NCBI RefSeq assembly: GCF_001517545.1 | Contig: NZ_FBYA01000004.1 | Location: 108,418 to 172,417 of the forward strand | DNA: 64,000 nucleotides | Reading direction: 5' to 3' | DNA from: Limnohabitans sp. Rim47 | Lineage (GTDB): Bacteria; Pseudomonadota; Gammaproteobacteria; Burkholderiales; Burkholderiaceae_C | Part shown: in pieces, positions 25,602 through 33,689 of the stretch | Layout: every line of letters begins with the position of its first letter | Numbering within the stretch: the stretch's first letter is position 1 | Program-made: the position numbers and the translations under genes | The notes under the pieces: model-generated | Databases searched by the model: none | Told to the model about the DNA's origin: nothing | The model's input: only the letters and a program-made list of their open reading frames with translations

Positions 25602-26924
25602 TCAGTTCACCAACACCGCGCCTGAGGTCTTGTGGCTGGCGGTGTCGACCAGCACCAAGGCACCGAGGATGCGCGACTGGGCAAAGGGCAGGGTGACCAA
25701 AGGTTCTTGCAAAGCCAAGGTGACGTGGCCGATGGCGTTGGGGGCCAACTCGGTGGCTTCTTCTTCGGCCAGGGTGTTCACGTTCAGGCGGTGCACCACG
25801 CGCTGCACCTTGACCTTGACCCAGCGGTGGCCGTGCAGCGCCCAATACAGGCGACCTGCGACCAAGGGTTCATCGTCCATCCAGGCGATGGTGGTGCTCA
25901 AGGTGCGTTGGCTTTCGGGCGAGCCCAAAGATGCCGATTTTTCGGCCAAGAGCCAGTCGCCACGCGAGACATCCACCTCACGGTCGAGCACGATGCCTGC
26001 GCTGTGGCCTGCGGCCTTGTTTTGCGGCTGGCGTGTGGCTGACAGCACTTGAGAGACCACAGCGGTTTGCCCGCTGGGAAAGACCTTGACGGTCTGGCCC
26101 GGCTCGATGCTGCCGGTGGCCACGCGGCCCCAAAACACGCGGCGGCCCTGGGTGGTCACGCCAGAGTCGTGGAATTTTTCGACCCATTGCACCGGAAAGC
26201 TGAAGGCCACTTCGGTCTCGGCGGGGGTGGCAGGCAGGTCTTCGAGAATGCTCAGGAGGCTGGGGCCGGTGTAGCCGCACCAGCTGCTTTGGCCATGGTT
26301 CTCTTTGTCCACCACGTTCCAGCCTTTGAGGGCCGACACGGGCACCATGGCGGTGACTTGGATGTTCGCCTCTTTGGCAAATTTTTCGAGTGCGCCAGCG
26401 ATGTTCTTGTAGGCCACAGCGGCATCGGCCACGGCGTCGAGCTTGTTGATGGCGAACACGATGGAGGGCACGCGCAGCAGATTGACCAGCAGCGAGTGGC
26501 GGCGGGTTTGGGGCAGCAGTTGCAGATCGGGGTTGGCCCAGTCGAGTTTGATGGCGTCGACCAAGACCACAGCGGCGTCAGCGCTGGATGCGGCGGTGAC
26601 CATGTTGCGGGTGTACTGCTCGTGGCCGGGCGCGTCGCCAATGATGAATTTGCGTGCTTCGGTGTTGAAGTAGCGGTAAGCCACGTCGATCGTGATGCCT
26701 TGCTCACGCTCGGCGCTCAAGCCATCGGTCAGCAGGGCCAGATCGGTCTCGCCCGAGCGCTGCACGCCAGCCAAGTGGTCTTGCAACACCGCCTTGGTGT
26801 CCACCAGCAGGCGGCCAATGAGGGTGCTCTTGCCGTCGTCGACCGAGCCGCAGGTGATGAATCGCAACGCGGTTTGTGTGTTGCTTTCAGAGGACTTGGC
26901 TGAGAAATGTTTGTCGTTGCTCAT
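25602..26924 (-). CDS. cysN: Sulfate adenylyltransferase subunit 1 (GTPase)
   Basis: The 440-residue translation-factor-like GTPase has P-loop GSVDDGKSTLIGRLL (about residues 27-41), DAPGHEQYTRNM (G3) and NKLDA (G4). With CysD it makes adenosine 5'-phosphosulfate, and GTP hydrolysis drives the reaction. The length shows there is no fused CysC APS kinase, which fits the APS-reducing type of CysH encoded nearby. It lies 20 bases after cysD. Confidence 0.95.
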   Translation of the reverse strand: MSNDKHFSAKSSESNTQTALRFITCGSVDDGKSTLIGRLLVDTKAVLQDHLAGVQRSGETDLALLTDGLSAEREQGITIDVAYRYFNTEARKFIIGDAPGHEQYTRNMVTAASSADAAVVLVDAIKLDWANPDLQLLPQTRRHSLLVNLLRVPSIVFAINKLDAVADAAVAYKNIAGALEKFAKEANIQVTAMVPVSALKGWNVVDKENHGQSSWCGYTGPSLLSILEDLPATPAETEVAFSFPVQWVEKFHDSGVTTQGRRVFWGRVATGSIEPGQTVKVFPSGQTAVVSQVLSATRQPQNKAAGHSAGIVLDREVDVSRGDWLLAEKSASLGSPESQRTLSTTIAWMDDEPLVAGRLYWALHGHRWVKVKVQRVVHRLNVNTLAEEEATELAPNAIGHVTLALQEPLVTLPFAQSRILGALVLVDTASHKTSGAVLVN

Positions 26925-26944
26925 GAATGTGTGCTCCCGCGTGA

Positions 26945-27874
26945 TCAGAAATAGCCGTCTTTTTTGCGCTTCTCCATCGAAGCCTCGGACGTCTTGTCGT
27001 CCATGCGCGTGGCGCCGCGCTCACTCACATCAGCGGCCAATGTCTCGATCACGATTTGCTCGGGCGTGGCGGCGTCGCTTTCGACCGGGCAGGTGCAAGT
27101 GATGTCGCCCACGGTGCGAAAACGCACATCGCGGACTTCGACCTTTTCGCCGTCTTTGGGCGGGGTCAGATCGGTCACAGGCACCAACAGGCCACGGCGG
27201 TCCACCACTTCGCGCTTGTGCGTGTAGTAAATCGAGGGCAGTGCGATTTTTTCGCGGGCAATGTATTGCCACACGTCCAACTCGGTCCAGTTGCTGATCG
27301 GGAAAACGCGAAAGTGCTCGCCCGGCTGCAACTTGTGGTTGAACAGCGTCCACAGTTCGGGGCGTTGGGCTTTGGGTTGCCACTGGCCAAAGCTGTCGCG
27401 GTGGCTGAAGATGCGTTCCTTGGCGCGGGCCTTTTCTTCGTCGCGGCGGGCGCCACCGATCAGCGCGTCAAAGCGGAACTCTTCAATCGCCTCCAGCAAG
27501 GTCACCGATTGGTGCACATTGCGGCTCTCGCCCGGATGGGCCAGGCGCACGGTGCCGCGTTTCATCGAGTCTTCAACGTTACGCACGATGAGCTCGGCAC
27601 CCAACTCTTTGGCTCGCGAGTCGCGAAAGTCGGTCACTTCCTTGAAGTTGTGGCCGGTGTCGATCATCAGCAGCGGATAGGGGATGCGCCCCGCGCCAAA
27701 GGCCTTTTCGGCGCACCGGAGCATGACCAGCGAATCTTTGCCACCCGAAAACAGCAAGGTGGGGCGCTCGAAAGCGGCGGCGACTTCGCGCAAGATGAAG
27801 ATGGTTTCTTCTTCCAACGCGTCCAGATGGCTGTTGCTCAGGGTGTGCAACTCGGTTTGTGTGATGGCGTTCAT
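26945..27874 (-). CDS. cysD: Sulfate adenylyltransferase subunit 2
   Basis: The 309-residue PP-loop protein has TLLFSGGKDSLVMLRCAEKA with the SGGKDS pyrophosphatase motif and the terminal GATRMDDKTSEASMEKRKK typical of CysD. It adenylylates sulfate to APS with CysN. The start ATG 27874 matches the family N-terminus. An upstream frame to 27922 enters the palindromic repeat and is rejected. Confidence 0.95.
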   Translation of the reverse strand: MNAITQTELHTLSNSHLDALEEETIFILREVAAAFERPTLLFSGGKDSLVMLRCAEKAFGAGRIPYPLLMIDTGHNFKEVTDFRDSRAKELGAELIVRNVEDSMKRGTVRLAHPGESRNVHQSVTLLEAIEEFRFDALIGGARRDEEKARAKERIFSHRDSFGQWQPKAQRPELWTLFNHKLQPGEHFRVFPISNWTELDVWQYIAREKIALPSIYYTHKREVVDRRGLLVPVTDLTPPKDGEKVEVRDVRFRTVGDITCTCPVESDAATPEQIVIETLAADVSERGATRMDDKTSEASMEKRKKDGYF

Positions 27875-27916
27875 GTTCGTTTGTGATTTTCTCAAGTCAT
27901 CCCTGCGTTCTAAATT

Positions 27917-28045
27917 TGTCATCCCTGCGAAGGCGGGGATCCAGAAATCGGACCCATGGATCCCCGCCTTCGCGGGGATGACAATTCAGTGGCGGGATGG
28001 CTGTTCAGTGGCGGGATGGCTGTTCGGTGCGGGGTTGGTGGTTCA
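27917..28045. repeat. Palindromic element pair with adjacent short tandem array (cysH-cysD spacer)
   Basis: Two inverted copies of a 27-bp palindrome (27917-27942 and 27958-27984; core ATCCCC-N8-GGGGAT) face each other across 15 bases. Immediately after the second copy, a 19-bp unit (GGCGGGATGGCTGTTCAGT) occurs about two and a half times. The elements split cysH from cysD, so the cys operon may be processed or attenuated here. Confidence 0.85.
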
Positions 28046-28103
28046 GTGGAAGGTGGTTTTTCGGTCTGCATTCCGGAGCTAAAGCCGTCGACCTGCAAGG
28101 CGT

Positions 28104-28889
28104 TCATTTCTTGACGTGCAAGCCGCACTCTTTGGCGGTTTCGTCTTCCCACCACCAGCGACCAGCGCGGAACTCTTCGCCCAGGCTGATGGCCCGTGTG
28201 CAGGGGGCGCAGCCGATGCTTGGGAAGAACCGATCGTGCAGTGGGTTGTAGTCCACTTGGTTTTCGGCGATGTAGTGCCACACATCGCCCCAAGTCCATT
28301 GGGCCAAAGGGTTGAATTTGGTCAAGCCCACGGCGGCGTTTGTGCTGCCGTTCTGAGCGACTTTGGCGACTTCGCTGTCGTCTTGCAGGGGCACTTCGGC
28401 ACGGGCGGTTGATTGTTCCTGGCGCAAGCCGGTGATCCAGGCGCGTTGGCCTTTCAGGGCGCGGCCCAGCGGCTCCAGCTTGCGCACCGTGCAGCAGGCT
28501 TTGCGCAAGTCCATGCTTTGGTAAATCGCGTCTTGGCCTTTGTCACGCACGAACCGGATGACCGATTCTTGTATCGGACGGAAGACATTGATGGGCGCAC
28601 GCGAATGGGCCTGGGTGCGTTCAAGCAAGGCCAGGGTCTCGGTGTGCAGTGCGCCGGTTTCGAGTACAAAAACCGGAATGTCGAGTTGCAGTTGATTGAT
28701 GAGGTGGGTGATCACCACGTCTTCGGCACCCAAGCTGGAGGCCTGGGTCACGGGCGTGAACTCGGTGGCCGCGCGTTGCAGCAGGGCCTGGGTTTCGGCC
28801 AGCTTGGCGGCGAACTGTGGGCTGGCTTTGGCGTTTTGCTCGGTGGCTTTGGCCGGGGCCTTGCGGGAGGATATGAGGCTTGAAGTCAT
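28104..28889 (-). CDS. cysH: Assimilatory adenylyl-sulfate (APS) reductase
   Basis: The start ATG 28889 gives 261 residues; a longer frame to 29021 overlaps the DUF934 gene. Two Cys pairs, KACCTVRK and GCAPCTR, are the 4Fe-4S ligands that mark APS-type enzymes, and the C-terminal ECGLH holds the catalytic Cys. It reduces APS (not PAPS) to sulfite with thioredoxin. That agrees with the lack of an APS kinase in the cluster. It sits between DUF934 and cysD in the sulfate operon. Confidence 0.92.
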   Translation of the reverse strand: MTSSLISSRKAPAKATEQNAKASPQFAAKLAETQALLQRAATEFTPVTQASSLGAEDVVITHLINQLQLDIPVFVLETGALHTETLALLERTQAHSRAPINVFRPIQESVIRFVRDKGQDAIYQSMDLRKACCTVRKLEPLGRALKGQRAWITGLRQEQSTARAEVPLQDDSEVAKVAQNGSTNAAVGLTKFNPLAQWTWGDVWHYIAENQVDYNPLHDRFFPSIGCAPCTRAISLGEEFRAGRWWWEDETAKECGLHVKK

Positions 28890-28896
28890 GGTTTCA

Positions 28897-29274
28897 TCAG
28901 GCCATTTCTGCAAAATGGGGTTGTGTGCCCACAGCAGAGCCTTGGTAGAACCCGGCAAAGCGGTCGAACTGGCGTTGTGCAGCCGAGGCATCCAGGCCTT
29001 CGCGCAGCACGGCCACGTCAAAGCCGGTGCGCTGCATTTGCACCAGTTGGTCGATCAGCACGTCGCCTGTGGCACGCAGTTCACCTGCAAAGCCCAAACG
29101 GCGGCGCAGCAAAAAGGCTTGGCTGTAAGCGCGGCCATCGGTGAATTTGGGAAACTGAAGGTCGATGCGTGTCACGCCATTCAAATCGAGCGTGCGCGGG
29201 TCCACGTCGTTGGCCAGCGTCAGGACGGCAGGCGATTCAAGGGATTGGTGTTCTTGGGCGGTGATGATTTTCAT
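28897..29274 (-). CDS. DUF934 protein of the sulfite reductase operon
   Basis: The 125-residue protein matches the DUF934 family seen between cysI and cysH in many betaproteobacteria: DLQFPKFTDGRAYSQAFLLR (split as the core motif, about residues 38-57) and RRRLGFAGELRATGDVLIDQ. No catalytic residues are recognisable. Its fixed position suggests a structural or electron-transfer helper for the sulfite reductase. It is 18 bases from cysI and 7 bases from cysH, so clearly in the operon. Confidence 0.85.
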   Translation of the reverse strand: MKIITAQEHQSLESPAVLTLANDVDPRTLDLNGVTRIDLQFPKFTDGRAYSQAFLLRRRLGFAGELRATGDVLIDQLVQMQRTGFDVAVLREGLDASAAQRQFDRFAGFYQGSAVGTQPHFAEMA

Positions 29275-29292
29275 GGTCTTTTCTTCCCGTGT

Positions 29293-31101
29293 TCAGGCGG
29301 TCTGGGCATCGGCAGCCGGATGACGCGCTGCATTGGCCGCAGCCTTGAACGGGTCTTGGCCCACGCGGCGCAGGGTTTCAATGAAGTATTCGTCGCGACC
29401 TTGCTCGGGCTGGCGCAGGGCTTTGTAGGTGTTGAGGATCGCTTCGATCACGTCGGGCACTTCGAAGGACGAGAACGACGGGCCAACCACTTTGCCAGCG
29501 ACCGTGGGGCCTGACAGCGCTTTGCCGTCTGAGCCACCCAGCGTGACCTGGTACCACTCCTTGCCATCTTTGTCGACACCCAGGATGCCGATGTGACCGC
29601 TGTGGTGGTGACCGCAGGAGTTGATGCAGCCGCTGATGTGGAAGTCGATGTGGCCCAAGTCATCGAGCTCGTCCAGGTCTTGGTAACGCTCGGTGATGGC
29701 CGCAGCCAGTGGCAGCGAACGGGCGTTGGCCAGTGCGCAATAGTCGCCGCCGGGGCAGGCGATCATGTCGGTCAGCAGGCCGATGTTGGGCTGGGCCAGG
29801 CCCAAGGCTTTGGCTTCGAGCCACAGCGCGTGCAGTTGGTCCAGCCGCACCCAGGGCAGCACCAAGTTTTGGGTGTGCGTGACGCGGGCTTCGCCAGCGG
29901 AGTACTTGGCCACCAAAGCGGCAGAGGCCTCCAACTGGTCGGCGCTGGCGTCACCGGGGGCTTGGCCCATGCGCTTGTACGACAGTGTCACAGCGCGCAG
30001 GGCTGGGTTTTGGTGGGGCTGCACGTTTTGCGCGATCCAGCGGGCAAAGGCGGGCGTTTTGGCCGCTTCGATGCTGACATCGGCTTCGGCCTTGGCAGCC
30101 CACTCGGCATCGGACAAAGGCAGGTTGAGCGCGGGCGCGGCAAAGCACGCGGCCACGCGGTCGAACTCTGCTTGCGGGATGGTGTGCAGGCCGCCGTCCT
30201 TGACCAGAATGTCTTGGTACTCGGATTCGACTTCGTCAAAGTAGCGCTGGCCTTCGGCCTTGACCAAAATTTTGATGCGGGCCTTGTACAGGTTGTCGCG
30301 GCGGCCCCAGCGGTTGTAGACGCGGATCACGGCTTCGAGGTAATTCATGATCTGGTTCCAGGGCAGGAACTCGCGGATCACGGTGCCCACCACGGGTGTG
30401 CGGCCCATGCCGCCACCCACCAGCACTTTGAAGCCCACTTCGCCAGCGGCGTTTTTGACCATCTGCAGGCCCACGTCGTGCCAGCCAATGGCGGCGCGGT
30501 CTTCGGCAGCTCCGGTGATGGCGATCTTGAACTTGCGCGGCAAAAAGGCGAATTCAGGGTGCAGCGTGCTCCACTGGCGGATCATCTCTGCATAGGGGCG
30601 TGGATCGACCACTTCGTCCACGGCCACACCGGCCAGCGCATCGGTGGTGGTGTTGCGGATGCAGTTGCCGCTGGTCTGGATGCCGTGCAGGTTCACACTG
30701 GCCAAAAGGTCCATCACGTCGGCCGATTTGGACAAGGGAATCCAGTTGAACTGCACGTTTTGGCGGGTGGTGAAGTGACCGTAGTTGGTGGTCAGCTTGG
30801 GTGCCAAGCCCGCGATTTTGTCTTGCGTGGCTTGGGCTTCGGCCAGCAGAGCGGCGTCGGGCGTGTCGTAGTCGCGGGCGATTTGGGCCAGCACTTTGAG
30901 CTGAGGTGCCGAAATTTCGCCATAAGGCACGGCCACGCGCAGCATGGGGGCGTAGCGCTGCACGTACCAGCCGTTTTGCAGGCGCAGAGGCTTGAATTCA
31001 TCGCCCGTGAGTTGGCCGGCCTGAAAGCGCTCCAGTTGGTCGCGGTGTTGCGCGGCGCGGGCGCGAACGAACTGTTTGTCAAATTCGGTGTAGTGGTACA
31101 T
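29293..31101 (-). CDS. cysI: Sulfite reductase hemoprotein (nitrite/sulfite reductase family)
   Basis: The 602-residue siroheme enzyme has two ferredoxin-like halves. Siroheme/4Fe-4S ligands are seen in IACPGGDYCALANARS (two Cys) and GCINSCGHHHSGHIG (two Cys), and QTSGNCIRNTTTDALAG in the first half is typical. It reduces sulfite to sulfide. No CysJ flavoprotein gene is in the cluster, so the electron donor is probably ferredoxin (see fdxA and the reductase at 24115-25152). It starts 25 bases after the TauE/SafE gene. Confidence 0.92.
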   Translation of the reverse strand: MYHYTEFDKQFVRARAAQHRDQLERFQAGQLTGDEFKPLRLQNGWYVQRYAPMLRVAVPYGEISAPQLKVLAQIARDYDTPDAALLAEAQATQDKIAGLAPKLTTNYGHFTTRQNVQFNWIPLSKSADVMDLLASVNLHGIQTSGNCIRNTTTDALAGVAVDEVVDPRPYAEMIRQWSTLHPEFAFLPRKFKIAITGAAEDRAAIGWHDVGLQMVKNAAGEVGFKVLVGGGMGRTPVVGTVIREFLPWNQIMNYLEAVIRVYNRWGRRDNLYKARIKILVKAEGQRYFDEVESEYQDILVKDGGLHTIPQAEFDRVAACFAAPALNLPLSDAEWAAKAEADVSIEAAKTPAFARWIAQNVQPHQNPALRAVTLSYKRMGQAPGDASADQLEASAALVAKYSAGEARVTHTQNLVLPWVRLDQLHALWLEAKALGLAQPNIGLLTDMIACPGGDYCALANARSLPLAAAITERYQDLDELDDLGHIDFHISGCINSCGHHHSGHIGILGVDKDGKEWYQVTLGGSDGKALSGPTVAGKVVGPSFSSFEVPDVIEAILNTYKALRQPEQGRDEYFIETLRRVGQDPFKAAANAARHPAADAQTA

Positions 31102-31126
31102 GGTGTAACGGCAGGTCAGAAGAAAT

Positions 31127-31918
31127 TCAGATCAAAACCAGTTTGGTGCCAGCCCAGGCCAGCAAAACGGAAAGCAGGGAACGGATCACACGGTCTGGTG
31201 TGTGTTGCGTCAGGCGCGAGCCCAGCCAGATGCCGGGCAAAGAGCCCGCCAGCAGTTTGGCCAGCAAAGGCCAGTCCACCGAGCCCAGTGATGCGTGGCC
31301 AAGGCCTGCAACCAAGGTAAGAGGCACGGCATAGGCAATGTCTGCGGCCACGATGCGCGGCAGCGGCAGCATGGGGTAAAGCAAAAGCAACACAGTGACG
31401 CCAATGGCCCCCGCGCCGACCGAGGTGAGCGTGACCAAAGTGCCGATCAGGGCGCCAAACAGCACAGGCAGGCTCCAGTGGCGCGGTGTGCTGGCCAGGG
31501 CTTCGTCTTGCGCGGCCAAATGCCGTGGTACTTGTTTGCCGCGCACGGCCTTGTAGAGCATGGCCGCCGCCGTGAGCAACAAGGCCACGCCCAAGGTGGT
31601 GGTCATCAAGGCTTGCACTTTGGGATCGGCAGGGCCTACCCAATGCAAAAAGCCCAAAGTCGCCAGGCAAGCCGGGATGCTGCCCGCGCTGAGCAAACCC
31701 ACCACGCGCCAAGGCACGATGCGCTGACGCGCAAAGCTGATGGTGCCGCCCAGCTTGGTGAAAGCCGCAAAGAGCAAGTCGGTGCCCACGGCCATGTAAG
31801 GCTTCACGCCAAAGAAAAAGATCAACAGCGGTGTCATCAACGAGCCGCCACCCACCCCCGTCAGGCCCACGATGGTGCCCACGAAGAAACCTGCAAAGAC
31901 ATAAGCCAAATCAAACAT
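31127..31918 (-). CDS. TauE/SafE-family membrane permease
   Basis: This 263-residue protein has about eight membrane helices. The N-terminal AGFFVGTIVGLTGVGGGSLMTP is the conserved TauE/SafE signature and is repeated in the second half as LIGTLVTLTSVGAGAIGV. Members export sulfite or take up sulfonates or sulfate-like anions. As first gene of the sulfate assimilation operon it probably moves a sulfur oxyanion across the inner membrane. Direction is not known. Confidence 0.85.
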   Translation of the reverse strand: MFDLAYVFAGFFVGTIVGLTGVGGGSLMTPLLIFFFGVKPYMAVGTDLLFAAFTKLGGTISFARQRIVPWRVVGLLSAGSIPACLATLGFLHWVGPADPKVQALMTTTLGVALLLTAAAMLYKAVRGKQVPRHLAAQDEALASTPRHWSLPVLFGALIGTLVTLTSVGAGAIGVTVLLLLYPMLPLPRIVAADIAYAVPLTLVAGLGHASLGSVDWPLLAKLLAGSLPGIWLGSRLTQHTPDRVIRSLLSVLLAWAGTKLVLI

Positions 31919-31995
31919 GGGTGCGACTGTAAAGTCTCTTTATGCCTGAACAAACGATTTTTTAGTTGGTTATATATGTCGATTGCTTATAAGAA
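31919..31995 (-). promoter_or_regulatory. Candidate promoter/operator of the sulfate operon
   Basis: This AT-rich stretch upstream of the TauE/SafE gene contains CTTATAAG (31986-31993), TATAACCA read on - (31974-31967) and further A/T runs, in strong contrast with the GC-rich surroundings. LysR-type CysB sites are AT-rich with T-N11-A dyads, so CysB control is plausible. Only the composition and dyads are seen; the regulator is inferred. Confidence 0.35.
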
Positions 31996-32011
31996 GTGCG
32001 GGCGTGAATTT

Positions 32012-32360
32012 GTCACTCCGATCCGCCCCCCGACCAGATCAGGGTCATGTCTTTTGAATCCGCCACCCCCGACCAGATCGGGGGTCCATGCCTTCGGTTT
32101 GGATGGATACCCGGTCAAGCCGGGCATGACAGGTCAAGCCGGGTATGACCGGCCGGGGTAGGTATCGCAAACATTCGTCACCCCCGACCAGATTGGGGTC
32201 ATGTCTTTTGAATCCGTCACCCCCGACCAGATCGGGGGTCCATGCCTTCGGTTTGGATGGATACCCGGTCAAGCCGGGTATGACAGGTCAAGCCGGGTAT
32301 GACAGGTCAAGCCGGGTATGACCGGCCGGGGTGGGTATGACAGGACAAGCCGGGTATGAC
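32012..32360. repeat. Duplicated palindromic repeat block
   Basis: A block of about 160 bases occurs twice in direct orientation (about 32020-32159 and 32178-32335). Each copy holds palindromes CCCCCGA-N-GATCGGGGG and ATACCCGGTC...GCCGGGTAT, joined by the shared spacer CATGCCTTCGGTTTGGATGG. The second copy ends in an array of a 19-bp unit (TGACAGGTCAAGCCGGGTA), about four times. This accounts for most of the 552-base gap between the sulfate operon and the next gene. No gene was found in it. Confidence 0.88.
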
Positions 32361-32470
32361 CGGCGACCATTCAAGCTGTTCATGACCGGTGTTTTGTGTG
32401 TCAACTCCGCGACAGGGCAAAAACTGGCTGTTACAGTCACGATTTTCACCGTAACCCTAGGACTCATTTT

Positions 32471-33670
32471 ATGAACCGCCTTATTGCCACTGGCCTGCTG
32501 ACAGCCGCCGCCGTGGTCCCCGTATTTGCCCAAACCCCGATCAAGATCGGTGAGATCAACAGCTATTCCGCCATTCCCCAATTCACCCAGCCCTACAAGC
32601 AAGGCTGGCAGTTGGCGCTCGAACAGGTCAATGCCCAGGGCGGTTTGCTGGGCCGCAAGGTCGAAGTCATTGCCCGAGACGACGCGGGCAAGCCTGAAGA
32701 GGCGTTGCGCCACGCCATCGAGCTGACGTCCAAAGAAAAAGTCGATGTGCTGGCTGGCGGCTTTTTGTCCAACATCGGCTTGGCCCTGGCAGACCATGCC
32801 CACAAAAACAAGCGCCTGTTTGTGGCGAGCGAGCCATTGACCGATGCCATCGTCTGGGACAAAGGCAACCGCTACACCTTCCGCCTGCGCCCCAGCACTT
32901 ATATGCAGGCGGCCATGTTGGTTGAAGAGGCGGCCAAGTTGCCCGCCAAGCGCTGGGCCACGATCGCGCCCAACTACGAATACGGTCAAAGCGCCGTCGC
33001 CAGTTTCAAGGAACTGCTCAAGGCCAAGCGCCCTGATGTGGAGTTTGTCAGTGAGCAGTGGCCAGCTCAGGGCAAGATCGACGCGGGCAGCACGCTCACG
33101 GCCACCATGGCCAGCAAGCCCGACGCCATTTTCAATGTGACCTTTGGCGCCGATTTGGCCAAGCTGGTGCGCGAAGGCAACCAGCGCAATGTCTTTCCCA
33201 AGACGCCGGTCGTCTCGCTCCTGTCGGGCGAGCCCGAGTACCTGGAAGTGCTGAAAGACGAAACGCCCAAAGGCTGGATCGTGACGGGCTACCCTTGGGA
33301 CCAGCTCGACAACAAAGAGCACGCCAGTTTTGTGGCCAACTATTACAAAAAGTTCAATGAGAACCCCAAGGTGGGCTCGGTGGTGGGCTATGCCACTATG
33401 CAGGCGATTTTTGCGGCCATCCAAAAAGCCAATTCGACCGACAACGAGAAGCTGGTCATCGCCATGCGTGGCCTCAAGTTCAGCACGCCGTTTGGTCCGG
33501 CCGAATTCCGCGCGATCGACCAACAGTCCACCATGGGCGCTTATGTGGGCAAGCTTGACCAGCGCGGCGGCAAAGGCACCATGGTGCAGTGGCGCTATGC
33601 CGACGGCAAGGCTTACCAGCCCAGCGACGCGTATGTGAAGTCGCGCCGTCCGGCCGACGCGATGAAGTAA
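32471..33670 (+). CDS. LivK-like ABC transporter substrate-binding protein (orphan)
   Basis: The start ATG 32471 gives a clear signal peptide (NRLIATGLLTAAAVVPVFAQ, cleavage after FA or FAQ). The 399-residue protein belongs to the type-1 periplasmic binding fold of branched-chain amino acid/amide transporters: IKIGEINSYSAIPQFTQPYK, LLGRKVEVIARDDAGKPEEA and GGFLSNIGLALADHA. No permease or ATPase gene is adjacent, so it must share a transporter encoded elsewhere or act alone. Ligand unknown. Confidence 0.85.
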   Translation: MNRLIATGLLTAAAVVPVFAQTPIKIGEINSYSAIPQFTQPYKQGWQLALEQVNAQGGLLGRKVEVIARDDAGKPEEALRHAIELTSKEKVDVLAGGFLSNIGLALADHAHKNKRLFVASEPLTDAIVWDKGNRYTFRLRPSTYMQAAMLVEEAAKLPAKRWATIAPNYEYGQSAVASFKELLKAKRPDVEFVSEQWPAQGKIDAGSTLTATMASKPDAIFNVTFGADLAKLVREGNQRNVFPKTPVVSLLSGEPEYLEVLKDETPKGWIVTGYPWDQLDNKEHASFVANYYKKFNENPKVGSVVGYATMQAIFAAIQKANSTDNEKLVIAMRGLKFSTPFGPAEFRAIDQQSTMGAYVGKLDQRGGKGTMVQWRYADGKAYQPSDAYVKSRRPADAMK

Positions 33671-33689
33671 ACGGGCCGCTCACAGCGGC

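Noticed and set aside
29593..31320. 575-codon open frame on + opposite cysI
   Set aside because: Gly/Val/Gln-rich reverse-complement shadow of cysI, which has all siroheme motifs on the other strand.
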